A stretch of 64,000 nt of DNA from Arachis hypogaea (GCF_003086295.3 NC_092054.1:16131878-16195877); one strand, 5' to 3'; positions 44,944-58,205 are shown, numbered from the stretch's first letter. The notes: generated from the sequence alone by a model not told the origin. Numbers and translations are program-made.

Positions 44944-47196
44944 TTTGTCGAGATCCTTAATAAAGAAATTTAAAAAAAGTTTTTCATCCTACGATTGACC
45001 CACAACACCATCGGGATACTTTTAAAAATTGAATTGTCCCTAAGAAGTCTCAAATATCCAAAACGTGCCTCAGCTCATATTTCATTATGTAAAAATTAGA
45101 AGAATCTTCAAGACGCTACCTGAACAGTTTAAACACATAATATACTCAAATCTAAGACTTTTAGTCTCAAGTAGTGCTCATGGCTCTAGTAAAAGAGTTG
45201 AGAGAAGACAAGTCCTTTTAGAATAGCCTCACTAAAAACATCATCATACCTTGAGAGAGATCCAAGATTTTGTGCATAATTACTTGCATCAAGAAAAGAG
45301 TTAAAAAGCGATAAAGTGCAACCACTATCATCGAAAACACCCCCAAAAATTACATTCTACGGATGACCAATTGAAGTACAACTAGAACTCCATCAAAGAC
45401 AACAAGAACACCTTGTTTACGGCTTTAAATATCTAATTGGTTTAACTATACTACGAGATATCTCAGGCATAGGGATGAATCCTAAATCCCTACTCTTTGC
45501 ATTACATAACATTCAAGAAAAAAATATTTAGTTGCAGATGCCACCAAGCTAGCAAACATGACACAAAGATACAAAGACTTTTACAATAGGGTCGAGTTGG
45601 GGCTTAAGAACAAAAACTTTTAGAAATATATGGCCAGGCAAAACAGGAGAAGCGAATCTAAAAGGAGTAAAAAAGAAAAATATGCTACTAATTCTTTGCA
45701 GAGATCCTCAACAAAGAAATTTCAAAAAGATTTTTCATCCTACTATTGACCCACAACACCACCTGGATACTTTTAAAAATTGAATGGTCCTTTAAGGAGT
45801 CTTAAATATCCAAAACGTGCCTCAGCTCATATTTCATTATGTAAAAGTTAGAAGAATCTTCGAGAGGCTCCCTGAACAGTTTAAACACATTATATACTCA
45901 AATCTTAGACTTTTAGTCCTAAGTAGTGCTCATGCTCTAGTAAAAGGTTTGAGAGAAGACAAGACCTTTTAAAAAAGCCTCACTAAGAACATCATCATAC
46001 CATGAGAGAGGTCCAAGATTTTGTGCATAACTACTTGCATCAAGAAAAAGGTTAGAAAGCGATAAGGTCGATCCACTGTCGTTGAAAATACCCGCAAAAA
46101 TTCCATTCTACGGATGACCAATTGAAGCACAACTAGAGCTCCATCAAAGACAACTAGAAAACCTCGTTTACGACTTTAAATGTCTAATTGGCTTAACTGT
46201 ACTACGAGATATATCAGGCATATGGATGAATGCTAAATCCCTGCTCCTTACATTCGACAACGTTCTAGAAAAAAAGATTCAGTTACAGATGTCACCTATC
46301 TAACAAACATGATACAAAGATACAAAGACTTTTAAAATAGGGTCGAGTTTGACTCAAGAACAAAAACTTGTAGAAATAAAAAGCCAAGTGAAACAGGAGA
46401 AGCGAATCTAAAAGAAGCAAAAAAGAAAAATATGCTACTCGTTCTTTGCAGAGATCCTCAACAAAGAAATTCTAAAAAGGTTTTCCATCCTATGATTGAC
46501 CCACAACACCACTTGGATGTTTTTAAAAATGGAAATGTCCTCTAAGGAGTCTCAAATATTCAAAACATGCATCAGCTCATATTTCATTATGTAAAAGATA
46601 GAAGAATCTTCGAGTGGCTAACTAAACAGTTTAAACACATAATATACTCAAATCTAAGACTTTTAGTCACAAACAGTGCTCATGGCACTAGTAAAAGGGT
46701 TGAAAAAAGATAATCCCTTTTAGAAAAGCCTCACTAAGAACATCATCGTACCATGAGAGAGATCCAAGATTTTGCGCATAACTACTTGCATCAAGAAAAG
46801 GGTTAAAAAGCGATAAAGTCCAACCACTATTGTCGAAAATACTCCCAAAAGTTCCATTTTACGGATGACCAATTGAAGCACAACTAGAGCTCTATCAAAG
46901 ACAACTAGAACACCTCGTTTACGGCTTTAAACATCTAATTGGCTTAACTGTACTACGAGATATGACAGGCATAAGGATGAATCCTAAATTCCTGCTATTT
47001 GCATTCCACAATCTTCTAGAAAAAAAGATTCAGTTGCATATGCCACCAAGCTAACAAACATAACACAAAGATACAAAGACTTTTGCAATAAAGTCGAGTT
47101 GGGACTTAAGAAGAAAAACATTTAGAAATATATGGCCAAGTGAAATAATAGAAGCGAATCTAAAATAAGCACAAAAGAAAAATATGCTATCACTTC
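44944..47196 (+). repeat. Higher-order block 1: units 2-4 (types 1-2-3)
   Basis: Type 1 (44944): gaattgtccctaagaagtc, 'agtctcaagtagtg', 'ggtcgagttggggctt'. Type 2 (45695): gaatggtcctttaaggagtc, 'catgctctagtaaaaggttt', 'cgagtttgactcaag'. Type 3 (46445): ggaaatgtcctctaaggag, 'agtcacaaacagtg', 'aaagtcgagttgggactt'. The three-unit order defines a repeat of about 2.25 kb. Confidence 0.88.
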
Positions 47197-48698
47197 TTTG
47201 TTGAGATCCTTAACAAAGAAATTTAAAAAAGATTTTCCATCCTACGATTGACCCACAACGCCACTTGAATACTTTTAAAAATTGAATTGTCCCTAATAAG
47301 TCTCAAATATCCAAAACGTGTTTCAGCTCATATTTCATTATGTAAAAGTTAGAAGAATCTTTGAGACGCTTCCTGAACAGTTTAAACACATAATATACTC
47401 AAATATAAGACTTTTAGTCTCAAGTAGTGCTCATGGCTCTATTAAAAAAGTTGAGAGAAGTCAAGTCCTTTTAGAAAAGCCTCACTAAAAACATCATCAT
47501 ACCATGAGAGAGATCCAAGATTTTATGCATAATTACTTGCATCAAGAAAAAAGTTAAAAAGCGATAAAGTCCAACCACTATCGTCGAAAATACTCCCCAA
47601 AAATTCCATTCTACAGATGACCAATTGAAGCACAACTAGAGCTCCATCAAAGACAATAAGAACACCTCGTTTATGGCTTTAAATGTCTAATTGGTTTAAC
47701 TATACTACGAGATATCTCAGGCATAAGGATGAATCATAAATTCCTGCTCTTTGCATTCCATAACATTCAAGGAAAAAAATTTAGTTGCAAATGCCACCAA
47801 ACTAACAAACATGACAAAAAGATATAAAGACTTTTACAATAGGGTCGAGTTGGGGCTTAAGAACAAAAACTTGTAGAAATATATGGCCAGGCGAAATAGG
47901 AGAAGCAAATCTAAAAGGAGCAAAAAAGAAAAATATGCTACTCGTTCTTTGCAGAGATCCTCAACAAAGAAATTCCAAAAAGGTTTTTCATCCTACGATT
48001 GACCCACAACACCACCTAGATACTTTTAAAAATTGAGTGGTCCTTTAAGGAGTCTCAAATATCCAAAACGTGCCTCAGCTCATATTTCATTATGTAAAAG
48101 TTAGAAGAATCTTTGAGAGGTTACCTGAACAGTTTAAACACGTAATATACTCAAATCTAAGACTTTTAGTCCCAAGTAGTGGTCATGCTCTAGTAAAAGG
48201 TTTGAGAGAAGACAAGACCTTTTAGAAAAGCCTCACTAAGAACATAATCATACCATGAGAGAGGTCCAAGATTTTGTGCATAACTACTTGCATCAAGAAA
48301 AAGGTTAAAAAGTGATAAATTCCAACCACTATCGTCGAAAATACCCCCAAAAGTTCTATTCTACAGATGACCAATTGAAGCAAAACTAGAGCTCCATCAA
48401 AGACAACTAGAACACCTCGTTTACGGCTTTAAACATCTAATTTACTTAACTGTACTACGAGATATGCCAGGCATAAGGATGAACCCTAAATTCATGCTAT
48501 TTGCATTCCACAACCTTCTAGAAAAAAAGATTCAGTTGCAGATGCCACCAAGCTAACAAACATGACACAAAGATACAAAGACTTTTGCAATAAAGTCGAG
48601 TTGGGACTTAAGAAGAAAAATGTTTAGAAATATATGGCCAAGTGAAACAATAGAAGCGAATCTAAAATGAGCACAAAAGAAAAATATGCTATCAGTTG
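47197..48698 (+). repeat. Higher-order block 2: unit 5 (type 1) and recombinant unit 6
   Basis: Unit 6 (47948-48698) begins with the type 2 markers (gtggtcctttaaggagtc, tcatgctctagtaaaaggtt) but ends with the type 3 marker (aaagtcgagttgggactt). It therefore looks like a 2/3 recombinant, and one unit is missing from the 1-2-3 order. Confidence 0.85.
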
Positions 48699-50967
48699 TT
48701 TGTTGAGATCCTTAACAAAGAAATTTAAAAAAGGTTTTTCATCCTACGATTGACCCACAACACCACCTGGATACTTTTAAAAATTGAATTGTCCCTAAGA
48801 AGTCTCAAATATCCAAAACGTGTTTCACCTCATCTTTCATTATGTAAAAGTTAGAAGAATCTTCGAGACGTTTCCTGAACAGTTTAAACACATAATATAC
48901 TCAAATATAAGACTTTTAGTCTCAAGTAGTGCTCATGGCTCTATTAAAAAATTTGAGAGAAGTCAAGTCCTTCTAGAAAAGCCTCACTAAAAACATCATC
49001 ATACCATGAGAGAGATCCAAGATTTTATGCATAACTACTTGCATCAAGGAAAGAGTTAAAAAACGATAAAGTCCAACCACTATCGTCGAAAATCCCCCCC
49101 AAAAATTCCATTCTACGGATGACCAATTGAAGCACAAATAGAGCTCCATCAAAGACAATAAGAACACCTTGTTTACGGCTTTAAATGTCTAATTGGTTTA
49201 ACTATACTACGAGATATCTCAGGCATAGGGATGAATCCTAAATCCATCTCTTTGCATTCCATAACATTCAAGGAAAAAAAATTTAGTTGCAGATGCCACT
49301 AAGCTAACAAACATGACAAAAAGATACAAAGACTTTTACAATAGGGTCGAGTTGGGGCTTAAGAACAAAAACTTTTAGAAATATATGGCCAGGCAAAATA
49401 GGAGAAGCGAATCTAAAAGGAGCAAAAAAGAAAAATATGCTACTCGTTCTTTGCAAAAGAAAAATATGCTACTCGTTCTTTGCAGAGATCCTCAACAAAG
49501 AAATTCCAAAAAGGTTTTTCATCCTACGATTGACCCACAACACCACCTGGATACTTTTAAAAATTGAATGGTCCTTTAAGGAGTCTCAAATATCCAAAAC
49601 GTGCCTCAGCTCATATTTCATTATGTAAAAGTTAGAAGAATCTTCGAGAGGCTATCTAAATAGTTTAAACACATAAAATACTTAAATCTAAGACTTTTAG
49701 TCCCAAGTAGTGCTCATGATCTAGTAAAAGGTTTGAGAGAAGACAAGATCTTTTAGAAAAGCCTCACTAAGAACATAATCATACCATGAGAGAGGTCCAA
49801 GATTTTGTGCATAACTACTTGCATCAAGAAAAATGTTAGAAAGCGATAAGGTCGAACCACTGTCGTCGAAAATACTCCCAAAAATTCCATTCTACGGATG
49901 ACCAATTGAAGCACAACTAGAGCTCCATCAAAGACAACTAGAACACCTCGTTTACGACTTTAAATGTCTAATTGGCTTAACTGTACTACGAGATATGATA
50001 GGTATAGGGATGAATTCTAAATTTCTGCTCCTTACATTTCTCAACGTTCTAGAAAAAAAAATTCAATTGCAAATGTCACCTAGCTAACAAACATGAAACA
50101 AAGATACAAAGACTTTTACAATCGGGTCGAGTTTGGACTGAAGAACAAAAACTTGTTGAAATAAATAGCCAAGCAAATCTAAAAGAAGCAAAAAAGAAAA
50201 ATATGCTACTCTTTCTTTGCAGAGATCCTCAACAAAGAAATTCTAAAAAGGTTTTCTATCCTACGATTGACCCACAATACCACTTGGATGCTTTTAAAAA
50301 TGGAAATGTTCTCTAAGTAGTCTAAAATATCCAAAACGTGCCTCAGCTCATATTTCATTATGTAAAAGATAGAAGAATCTTCGAGTGGTTAACTAAACAA
50401 TCTAAACACATAATATACTCAAATCTAAGACTTTTAGTCATAAACAGTGCTCATAGCTCTAGTAAAAGGGTTGAAAGAAGATAATCCTTTTTGGAAAAGC
50501 CTCACTAAGAACATCATCATACCATGAGAGAGATCCAAGATTTTGTGCATAGCTACTTGCATCAAGAAAAGGGTTAAAAAGCAATAAATTTCAACCACTA
50601 TCGTCGAAAATACTCTCAAAAGTTTCATTTTACGGATGACCAATTGAAGCACAACTAGAGCTCCATCAAAGACAACTAGAACACCTCGTTTACGGCTTTA
50701 AACATCTAATTGGCTTAACTGTACTACGAGATATTCCAATCATAAGGATGAATCCTAAATTCTTGCTATTTGCATTCCACAACTTTCTAGAAAAAAAGAT
50801 TCAGTTGCAGATGCCACCAAGCTAACAAATATGACACAAAAATACAAAGACTTTTACAATAAAGTCGAGTTGGGACTTAAGAAGAAAAACTTTTAGAAAT
50901 ATATGGCCAAGTGAAACAAGAGAAGCGAATCTAAAATGAGCAAAAAAGAAAAATATACTATCCGTTC
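48699..50967 (+). repeat. Higher-order block 3: units 7-9 (types 1-2-3)
   Basis: The full 1-2-3 order is present. Unit 7 is 780 bp because of a perfect 29-bp tandem duplication (49426-49454 and 49455-49483) at its end. Confidence 0.88.
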
Positions 50968-53018
50968 TTTCTTGAGATCCTTAACAAAGAAATTTTAAAA
51001 AGGTTTTTCATCCTACGATTGACCCACAACACCACCTGGATACTTTTAAAAATTGAATTATTCCTAAGAAGTCTCAAATATCTAAAACATGCCTCGGCTA
51101 ATATTTCATTATGTAAAAGTTTAAAGAATCTTCGAGACGCTACCTGAACAGTTTAAACACATAATATACTCAAATCTAAGACTTTTAGTCTCAAGTAGTG
51201 CTCATGGCTATAGTAAAAGAGTTGAGAGAATCCCTTGTTTATGGCTTTAAATGTCTAATTGGTTTAACTATACTACGAGATATCTCAAGTATAGGGATGA
51301 ATCCTAAATCCATGCTCTTTGCATTCCATAACATTCAAGGAAAAAGATTTAGTTGCAGATGTCACCAAACTAACAAACATGACACAAAGATACAAAGACT
51401 TTTACAATAGGGTCGAGTTGGGGCTTAAGAACAAAAACTTTTAGAAATATATGGCCAGGCGAAACAGGAGAAGCGAATCTAAAAGGAGCAAAAAAGAAAA
51501 ATATGCTACTCGTTCTTTGCAGAGATCCTCAACAAAAAAATTCCAAAAAAGTTTTTCATCCTACGATTGACCCACAACACCACCTGGATACTTTTAAAAA
51601 TTGAATGGTCCTTTAAGGAGTCTCAAATATCCAAAACGTGCCTCAGCTCATATTTTATTATGTAAAAGTTAGAAGAATCTTTGAGAGGCTACCTGAACAG
51701 TTTAAACACATAATATACTCAAATCTAAGACTTTTAGTCCCAAGTAGTGCTCATGCTCTAGTAAAAGGTTTAAGAGAAGACAAGACCTTTTAGAAAAGCC
51801 TCACTAAGAACATCATCATACCATGAGAGAGGTCCAAGATTTTGTGCATAACTACTTGTATCAAGAAAAAGGTTAGAAAGCGATAAGGTCGAACCAAGGT
51901 CGTCGAAAATACCCCCAAAAATTCTATTTTACAGATGACCAATTGAAGCACAACTAGAGTTCCATCAAAGACAACTAGAACACCTCGTTTATGACTTTAA
52001 ATGTCTAATTGGCTTAACTGTACTACGAGATATGATAGGCATAGGGATGAATGCTAAATCCCTGCTCCTTACATTCCACAACGTTCTAAAAAAAAAGATT
52101 CAGTTGTAGATGTCACCTAGCTAACAAACATGATACAAAGATACAAAGACTTTTACAATAGGATCGAGTTTGGACTCAAGAACAAAAACTTGTAGAAATA
52201 AATAGCCAAGCGAAACAGGAGAAGCGAATCTAAAAGAAGCAAAAAAGAAAAATATGCTACTCGTTCTTTGCAGAGATCCTCAACAAAGAAATTCTAAAAA
52301 GGTTTTCCATCCTACGATTGACCCACAACACCACTTGGATGCTTTTAAAAATGGAAATTTTCTCTAAGGAGTCTCAAATATCCAAAACGTGTCTCAGCTC
52401 ATATTTCATTATGTAAAAGATAGAAGAATCTTCGAATGGCTAACTAAACAGTTTAAACACATAATATACTCAAATCTAAAACTTTTAGTCACAAACAGTG
52501 CTCATGGCTCTAGTAAAAGGGTTGAAAGAAGATAATCCCTCTTAAAAAAGACTCACTAAAAACATCATCATACCATGAGAGAGATCCAAGATTTTGTGCA
52601 TAACTACTTGCATCAAGAAAAGGGTTAAAAAGCGATAAAGTCCAACCACTATTGTCGAAAATGCCCCCAAAATTTTTTTTCTACGGATGACCAATTGAAG
52701 CACAACTAGAGCTCCATCAAAGACAACTAGAACACCTCGTTTACGGCTTTAAATGTCTAATTGGCTTAACTATTGTACGAGATATGTCAGCTATAGGGAT
52801 GAATCCTAAATTCCTGCTCTTTACATTCCACAACATTCTAGGAAAAAATATTAAGGTAAAGATGCCACGAAGGTAACAAATATGACACAAAGATATAAAG
52901 ACTTTTACAATAGGGACAAGTTGAGGCTTAGGAACAAAAACTTTTAAAAATGTATGGCCAAGCAAAATAGGAGAAGTGAATCTAAAAGGAGTACAAAAGA
53001 AAAATATGTTACTCGTTC
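50968..53018 (+). repeat. Higher-order block 4: units 10-12, unit 10 with a ~200-bp deletion
   Basis: Unit 10 (548 bp) jumps at about 51229 from 'agagttgagagaa' to 'tcccttgtttatggc', losing about 200 bp but keeping type 1 markers on both sides. Unit 11 is type 2. Unit 12 begins as type 3 (ggaaattttctctaaggag, agtcacaaacagtg) but ends in a diverged form (aggctta). Confidence 0.88.
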
Positions 53019-55364
53019 TTTGCAGAGATCCTCAACAAAGAAATTCCAAAAAGGTTTTTCATCCTACAATCGACCTACAACACCACCTGGATACTTTTAA
53101 AATTTAATGATCCTTTAAGGAATCTCAAATATCCAACACGTGCCTCAGCTCATATTTCATTATGTAAAAGTTAGAAGAATCTTCGAGAGGGTACCTGAAT
53201 AGTTTAAACACATGCTATACTCAAATCTAAGACTTTTAGTTCCAAGTAGTGCTCATGGTTCTAGTAAAAGGGTTGAGAGAAGACAAGCTCTTTTAAAAAA
53301 GTCTCACTCAGAACGTCATCATACCATGAGAGAGATCCAAGTTTTTGTGCATAACTACTTGTACAAAAAAATGTGTTAAAAAGCAATAAAGTTCAACCAC
53401 TGTCGTCGAAAATATCCCCAAAAATTTCATTTTACGGATGACCAATTGAAGCACAATTAGAGCTCAATCAAAGACAACTAGAATACCTCGTTTACGACTT
53501 TAAACATGTAATTTTTTTAGCTGTACTACAAGATATCCCAGGCATAGGGATGAATCCTAAATCCTGCTCTTTGCATTCCACAACCTTCTAGAAAAAAAGA
53601 TTCAGTTGCAGATGCTACCAAGCTAACAAATATGACACAAAGATACAAAGACTTTTACAATAGGATCGAGATGGGACTTAAGAACAAAAACTTTTAGAAA
53701 TATATGTCTAAGGAAAACAGGAGAAGCGAATCTAAAACTAGCACAAAAGAAAATATGCTACCCGTTCTTTGCAGAGATCCTCAACAAAGAAATTTCAGAA
53801 AGGTATTCCATCATTTGATTGATCCACGACACCACCTCATTGCTTTTAAAAATTGGATGGTCCTCTAAAGAGTCTCAAATATCCAAAACGTGCCTCAGCT
53901 CATATTTCATTATGTAAAAGTTAGAAGAATCTTCGAGAGGCTACATGAACAGTTTAAACACATAATATACTCAAATCTAAGACTTTTAGTCCCAAGTAGT
54001 GCTCATGGCTCTAGTAAAAGGGTTGAGAGAAGACAAGCCATTTTAGAAAAGCCTCACTAAAAACATCATCATACCATGAGAGAGATCCAAGATTTTGTGT
54101 ATAACTACTTGCATCAAGAAAATGGTTAAAAAGCGATAAAGTCCAACCACTATCATCGACAATACCCCCGAAAATTTCATTTTACGGATGACCAATTGAA
54201 GTATAACTAAAGCTCCAACCAATATAACTAGAACACCTCGTTTACGACTTTAAATGTCTAATTGGCTTAACTGTACTACAAGATATGCCAAGCATAGGAA
54301 TGAATCCTATATCCCTGCTCTTTGCTTTCCACAACGTTCTAGGAAAAAAGATTCAGTTGCAGATGCCACCAAACTAACAAACATGACACAAAGATACGAA
54401 GACTTTTACAATAGGGTCGAGTTGGGACTTAAGAACAAAAGCTTTTAGAAATATATGCCCAAGCGAAATAGGAGAAGCGAATCTAAAAGGAGCACAAACG
54501 AAATTATGCTATCCGTTCTTTGCAGAGATCCTCAACAAGGAAATTTCAAAAAAGTTTTCTATTTTATGATTGACCCACAACACCATCTGGATGCTTTTAA
54601 AAATTGAATGGTCCTCTAAGGCGTCTCAAATATCCAAAACGTGTCTCAGCTCATATTTCAATATGTAAAAGTTAGAAAAACCTTCGAGAGGCTACCTGAA
54701 TAGTTTAAACACATAATATACTCAAATCTAAGACTTTTAGTCCCAAGTAATACTCATGGCTCTAGTAAAAGGGTTGAGAGAAGACAAGCCCTTTTGAAAA
54801 GGCCTCACTAAAAACATCATCATACCATGAGAGAGATCCAAAATTTTGTGCATAACTACTTGCATCAAGAAAAGGATTAAAAAGCGATAAAGTTCAACCA
54901 CTATCGTCGACAATACCCCCGAAAATTCCATTTTACGGATGACCAATTGAAGCACAACTAGAGCTCCAACCAATACAACTAGAAGACCTCGTTTACGGCT
55001 TTAAATGTCTAATTGGCTTAACTATACTACGAGATATACCAGGTATAGGGATGAATCCTAAATCCCTGCTCTTTGCATTCCACAACGTTCTAGGAAAAAA
55101 GATTCAGTTACAGATGCTACCAAGCTAACAAACATGACACAAAGATACAGAAACTTCTACAATAGGGTCGAGTTGGGGCTTAAGAACAAAATTTTTTTGA
55201 AATATATGGCCAAGTGAAACAGGAGAAGCGAATCTAAAAGGAGCATAAAAGAAAAATATGCTACTCGTTCTTTGCAGAGATCCTCAACAAAGAAATTTCA
55301 AAAAGGTTTTTCATTCTATGATTGACCCGCAACACCACCTGAATGCTTTTAAAAATTGAATAGC
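53019..55364 (+). repeat. Array tail: units 13-15 and a partial unit 16, not in the trimer pattern
   Basis: These units share features with each other ('gaaagttagaa', 'agggttgagagaagacaagc', 'gacaatacccccg' in 14 and 15) rather than with types 1-3. Unit 16 stops after 94 bp, at ttaaaaattgaat, where unique sequence begins. Confidence 0.85.
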
Positions 55365-55445
55365 TGATCATTTCGACTACGATTTAGCCAACAATGCCAT
55401 CATAGGGAGATCAACCCTCAATAAAATATGTGCAACAAGGCAACA
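55365..55445 (+). pseudogene. Gypsy protease/pre-RT fragment after the array
   Basis: The frame reads DHFDYDLANNAIIGRSTLNK, which resembles the 'YNAILGRP.LN' segment at the end of the gypsy protease domain. Together with the LTR and gag start at 43.2-44.2 kb, this shows that the array sits inside a gypsy element. The rest of pol is missing. Confidence 0.7.
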
Positions 55446-56500
55446 TTGTTTAGTGTCCATGGACATGGATACGATAGCACATATCTACCGTTTATTTAAT
55501 AGGATACAAATTTTTTTATGGACAAGTTGGAACACAAGTATAGCTAAAATATGTGTCTTCAGTATCTCTTCTTTATCCTGAAACACTAAGATACAATTTT
55601 TTTTGTCCCTTCTTTTATCATTAAATTTCGATTTTGTCCTTATGGTAACCCTAATCCTAATCACCTTATTCCCTTTCACCGTTTCTTTTCGCTGATCTGT
55701 TTCTCCTTCCATTGTCACCTTCCTCCTTCCTCCTTCTTCTTTCCTTCATCTGCCTTACCCACTGTAACCCTCCTTTACACGTCACGCCACCGTCCTCCTT
55801 TCTTCTTCTTCCTCTTCTCTAATTCTTCCTTCCTCCCCTTCCTCCTATTTCATCCCCTCCCAGTTCATCACTTTCAAAGTCTCATCTCTTTCATTTCTCA
55901 TTCTTCCAAATCAAGATCATCTGTCACAGTCATGTTGTTGTCATCGCTATTCACCGTCTTGTCTGCCACCGTTCCTAGATCTGCCATTGCATATGCTTCA
56001 AGTCACGTTTGTCATCGTTTTTAGTATCTCTAACTTACAGATTTATTTTTCTCCATTTTTTTCTTTAAATTTGCCTCTCTCTCATGCAATTATCTTCTTC
56101 TACCTGTCTTCCATGCAATCTATCTTTTTTATTTGAGTTCTTTGCTGTTTTTTAATTGTATATTTAATTTTTTCATTTATTTGAATTTTAATTAATGTTT
56201 ATTAGATCTGCTGATGTTTTGTCTAATTAAATTTGTTGATTAATTTAAAAGTTATAAATAGTAATAGAGAAGTGGTGTTAGTGATAATACAGAAGAAGTG
56301 ATAGTAATAATGATGGTAATTTTTTTATGATAAAAATAATATTAAGGACAATATTAACCTTTATAATTTATTATTCTATTTTATATATAATTACTAAATA
56401 AACTAAAAAAATTATGTCTCATTATATTTATGTCTTCAATATTTATATTTTTTTTGTCTCTATCTTAATTCATGCATCAATCGAATGCAATCTAACTGCC
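55446..56500. other. Unclassified TE-like segment with a pyrimidine-rich core
   Basis: Begins agtgtccatggacatggata, then a T/C-rich block with 'cttcctccttcctcc' words (55640-55960), then an AT-rich tail with atgtcttcaatatt. It cuts off the gypsy element abruptly, as an insertion would. I do not recognise the family; frames in it are low-complexity. Confidence 0.35.
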
Positions 56501-57799
56501 ACATTCCTACTACTCATCACTATGAAATTCATCACTGATTAGGAATCTATGGGCGTCATAAAAAGGGACAAAGTTATGGGAGGAAAGTGTCACAACACCA
56601 TCTTAAATGACAACAAATATAATTTAGAAATTTATTTAATTTTTATCTACAAGTTTGTTTAAGTGTTCTTAACACTTTAGCATTTATTTCTTATTTTGAA
56701 TTCTTTACGTTTGAATTAATTTTTAAATTGGAACTAATATAAGATGTAAATTCACTAAGTTACAATGTATAACAATCCCAATTCAAAAATGAAAAATATT
56801 TGATAACCAAAAAAATTTAATTAAAATCAATTAAAATTTATTTTATTTAACATTTATTAATTATTATAATAATTAATAAATATTAAATAAAATAAATTCT
56901 GACTTTTTTTTTTAATTTTTCTAGCATTACCGTTAAGAAATCAATTTGTTATGTTTTCTGTCCAGGTCAGCCGCGAATGTGAAATTTCTAACCTTATCTC
57001 ACTAATACAACATTCAGAAGACAATTTCTTTGAATACATTGTACATGTATCAAATTCATATTAATAATTAAACTGATCTTTTTTAACTCAATGATTAAGC
57101 TCAATTTGTTTTGTATATATGTAGTAAAATAAATGGTGAAAAGATTCCTTTTTTCCTTCTGCTGGAACTCTTGATAATTAGACACATATATATTCAATTC
57201 ACAATTGTTTTCCAAAAAAGTAATTAATTGATATTATGTGAGTAGATTGGGAGTAAAGAATGATCATTGGTCAATGGTGGGTCTTCATGTCTGATTATTG
57301 ACATTGGATCTTGAAAACATGTGAGTATGTTCTAATAAAACAAATGAAAAACTATTTGGAAGATATAGCGGAAATAGAAGAGTACAAATTTATTTCTTGT
57401 TTTGCCATGTGTGTCGGACACTATTATATTATGGTAATAGACCAATTAATTTAGATTAATAATTTTGATAATGAAATATATATGAAAGAATCTCACATCA
57501 AGCTAATGTGCATGATTGGACATATAGTATCTATATACAAATTAAACTTTATTAAGGAATCTCAAATTTTGAATAATCTTTCGAGTTAGCTACTAGCATA
57601 TAAGCTTCGATCGATTTGTTAACAGTTTAATAAACCGAATTAATTATGAGGCGAACTTATTTAAGCCAAGAATCCAATAATAAGCTTATTTTCAATGAGC
57701 CAGTTTAATCATTTATCATAGTTGACTCATTACTTTATGAACTAACTCAACAACAACTATAATATGTTTATATATAGTATTATTGCATTGTTTTGATCC
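56501..57799. other. Intergenic DNA
   Basis: No supported gene or repeat. Low-complexity AT-rich sequence. Confidence 0.4.
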
Positions 57800-58205
57800 C
57801 TATTATTTATTTAGACTAAGTTTTTATTTCATCTTTAACGTTTGAAGCATTATAATTTTATTTTAAATATTTTATTTTATCATATTTTAATTTTTTAGTC
57901 AAAATTAAAATTTTTTTTTTTAAATATTTTTTCTTCTATTGTTATCTTTTGTTTCTCTTTGTCACTTTTGCTCTTAAATCATGACAACAATCACTGTGAC
58001 CACTATAATTACGATTTTTATCCTTATCTAAAAAAAAAAAAAAATCATGATTGAGAGAAAGGGTATTTTTAAAAAAAAAAATTTAATTTTGACCAAAAAA
58101 TTAAAATAGAACAAAATAAAATATTTGAAATAAAAATAATAAGACATTTCAAATGTTAAAAGCCTTAATCCAAACGTTAAAGATTAAATTTGTACTTTAT
58201 CCGAT
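57800..58205. mobile_element. Foldback MITE with about 130-bp inverted arms
   Basis: The left arm (atctttaacgtttgaagcat, attttattttaaatatttta, aattttttagtcaaaatta) is mirrored by the right arm (taattttgaccaaaaaatta, aaaatatttgaaataaaa, aacgttaaagatta). The spacer includes tcatgacaacaatcactgtg. Confidence 0.75.

Larger units (their letters stand above)
44211..55364 (+). repeat. Tandem array of ~751-bp gag-derived units (about 15 copies)
   Basis: Units start at the recurring word tttgcagagatcctcaacaa or its variant tttgttgagatcct. Starts: 44211, 44944, 45695, 46445, 47197, 47948, 48699, 49479, 50216, 50968, 51516, 52267, 53019, 53768, 54519 and 55271 (the last partial). Most units are 749-752 bp; exceptions are 733, 780, 737 and 548. 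Translated pieces are gag-like (FFAEILNKEIPKRFF, THNTTWILLKIEW or frame-shifted TIDPQHHLDTFKN, and LMALVKGLRED), matching the capsid region of gypsy gag, but stops and frameshifts occur in every unit. As 751 is not a multiple of 3, units fall in successive frames. The array is not coding now; the ORFs over it are chance. Diagnostic variants sort units into three types, see the block entries. Confidence 0.95.

Noticed and set aside
48973..49167. Antisense frames in the array with similar residues (also 50434-50652, 54737-54973, 52741-52965)
   Set aside because: They recur at the same place in different units because the DNA repeats; they have no domain and are not conserved as frames between units.
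44211..55364. Array as a tandem family of real genes
   Set aside because: Every unit has stops in all sense frames, unit length is not a multiple of 3 and no promoter or splice pattern recurs.
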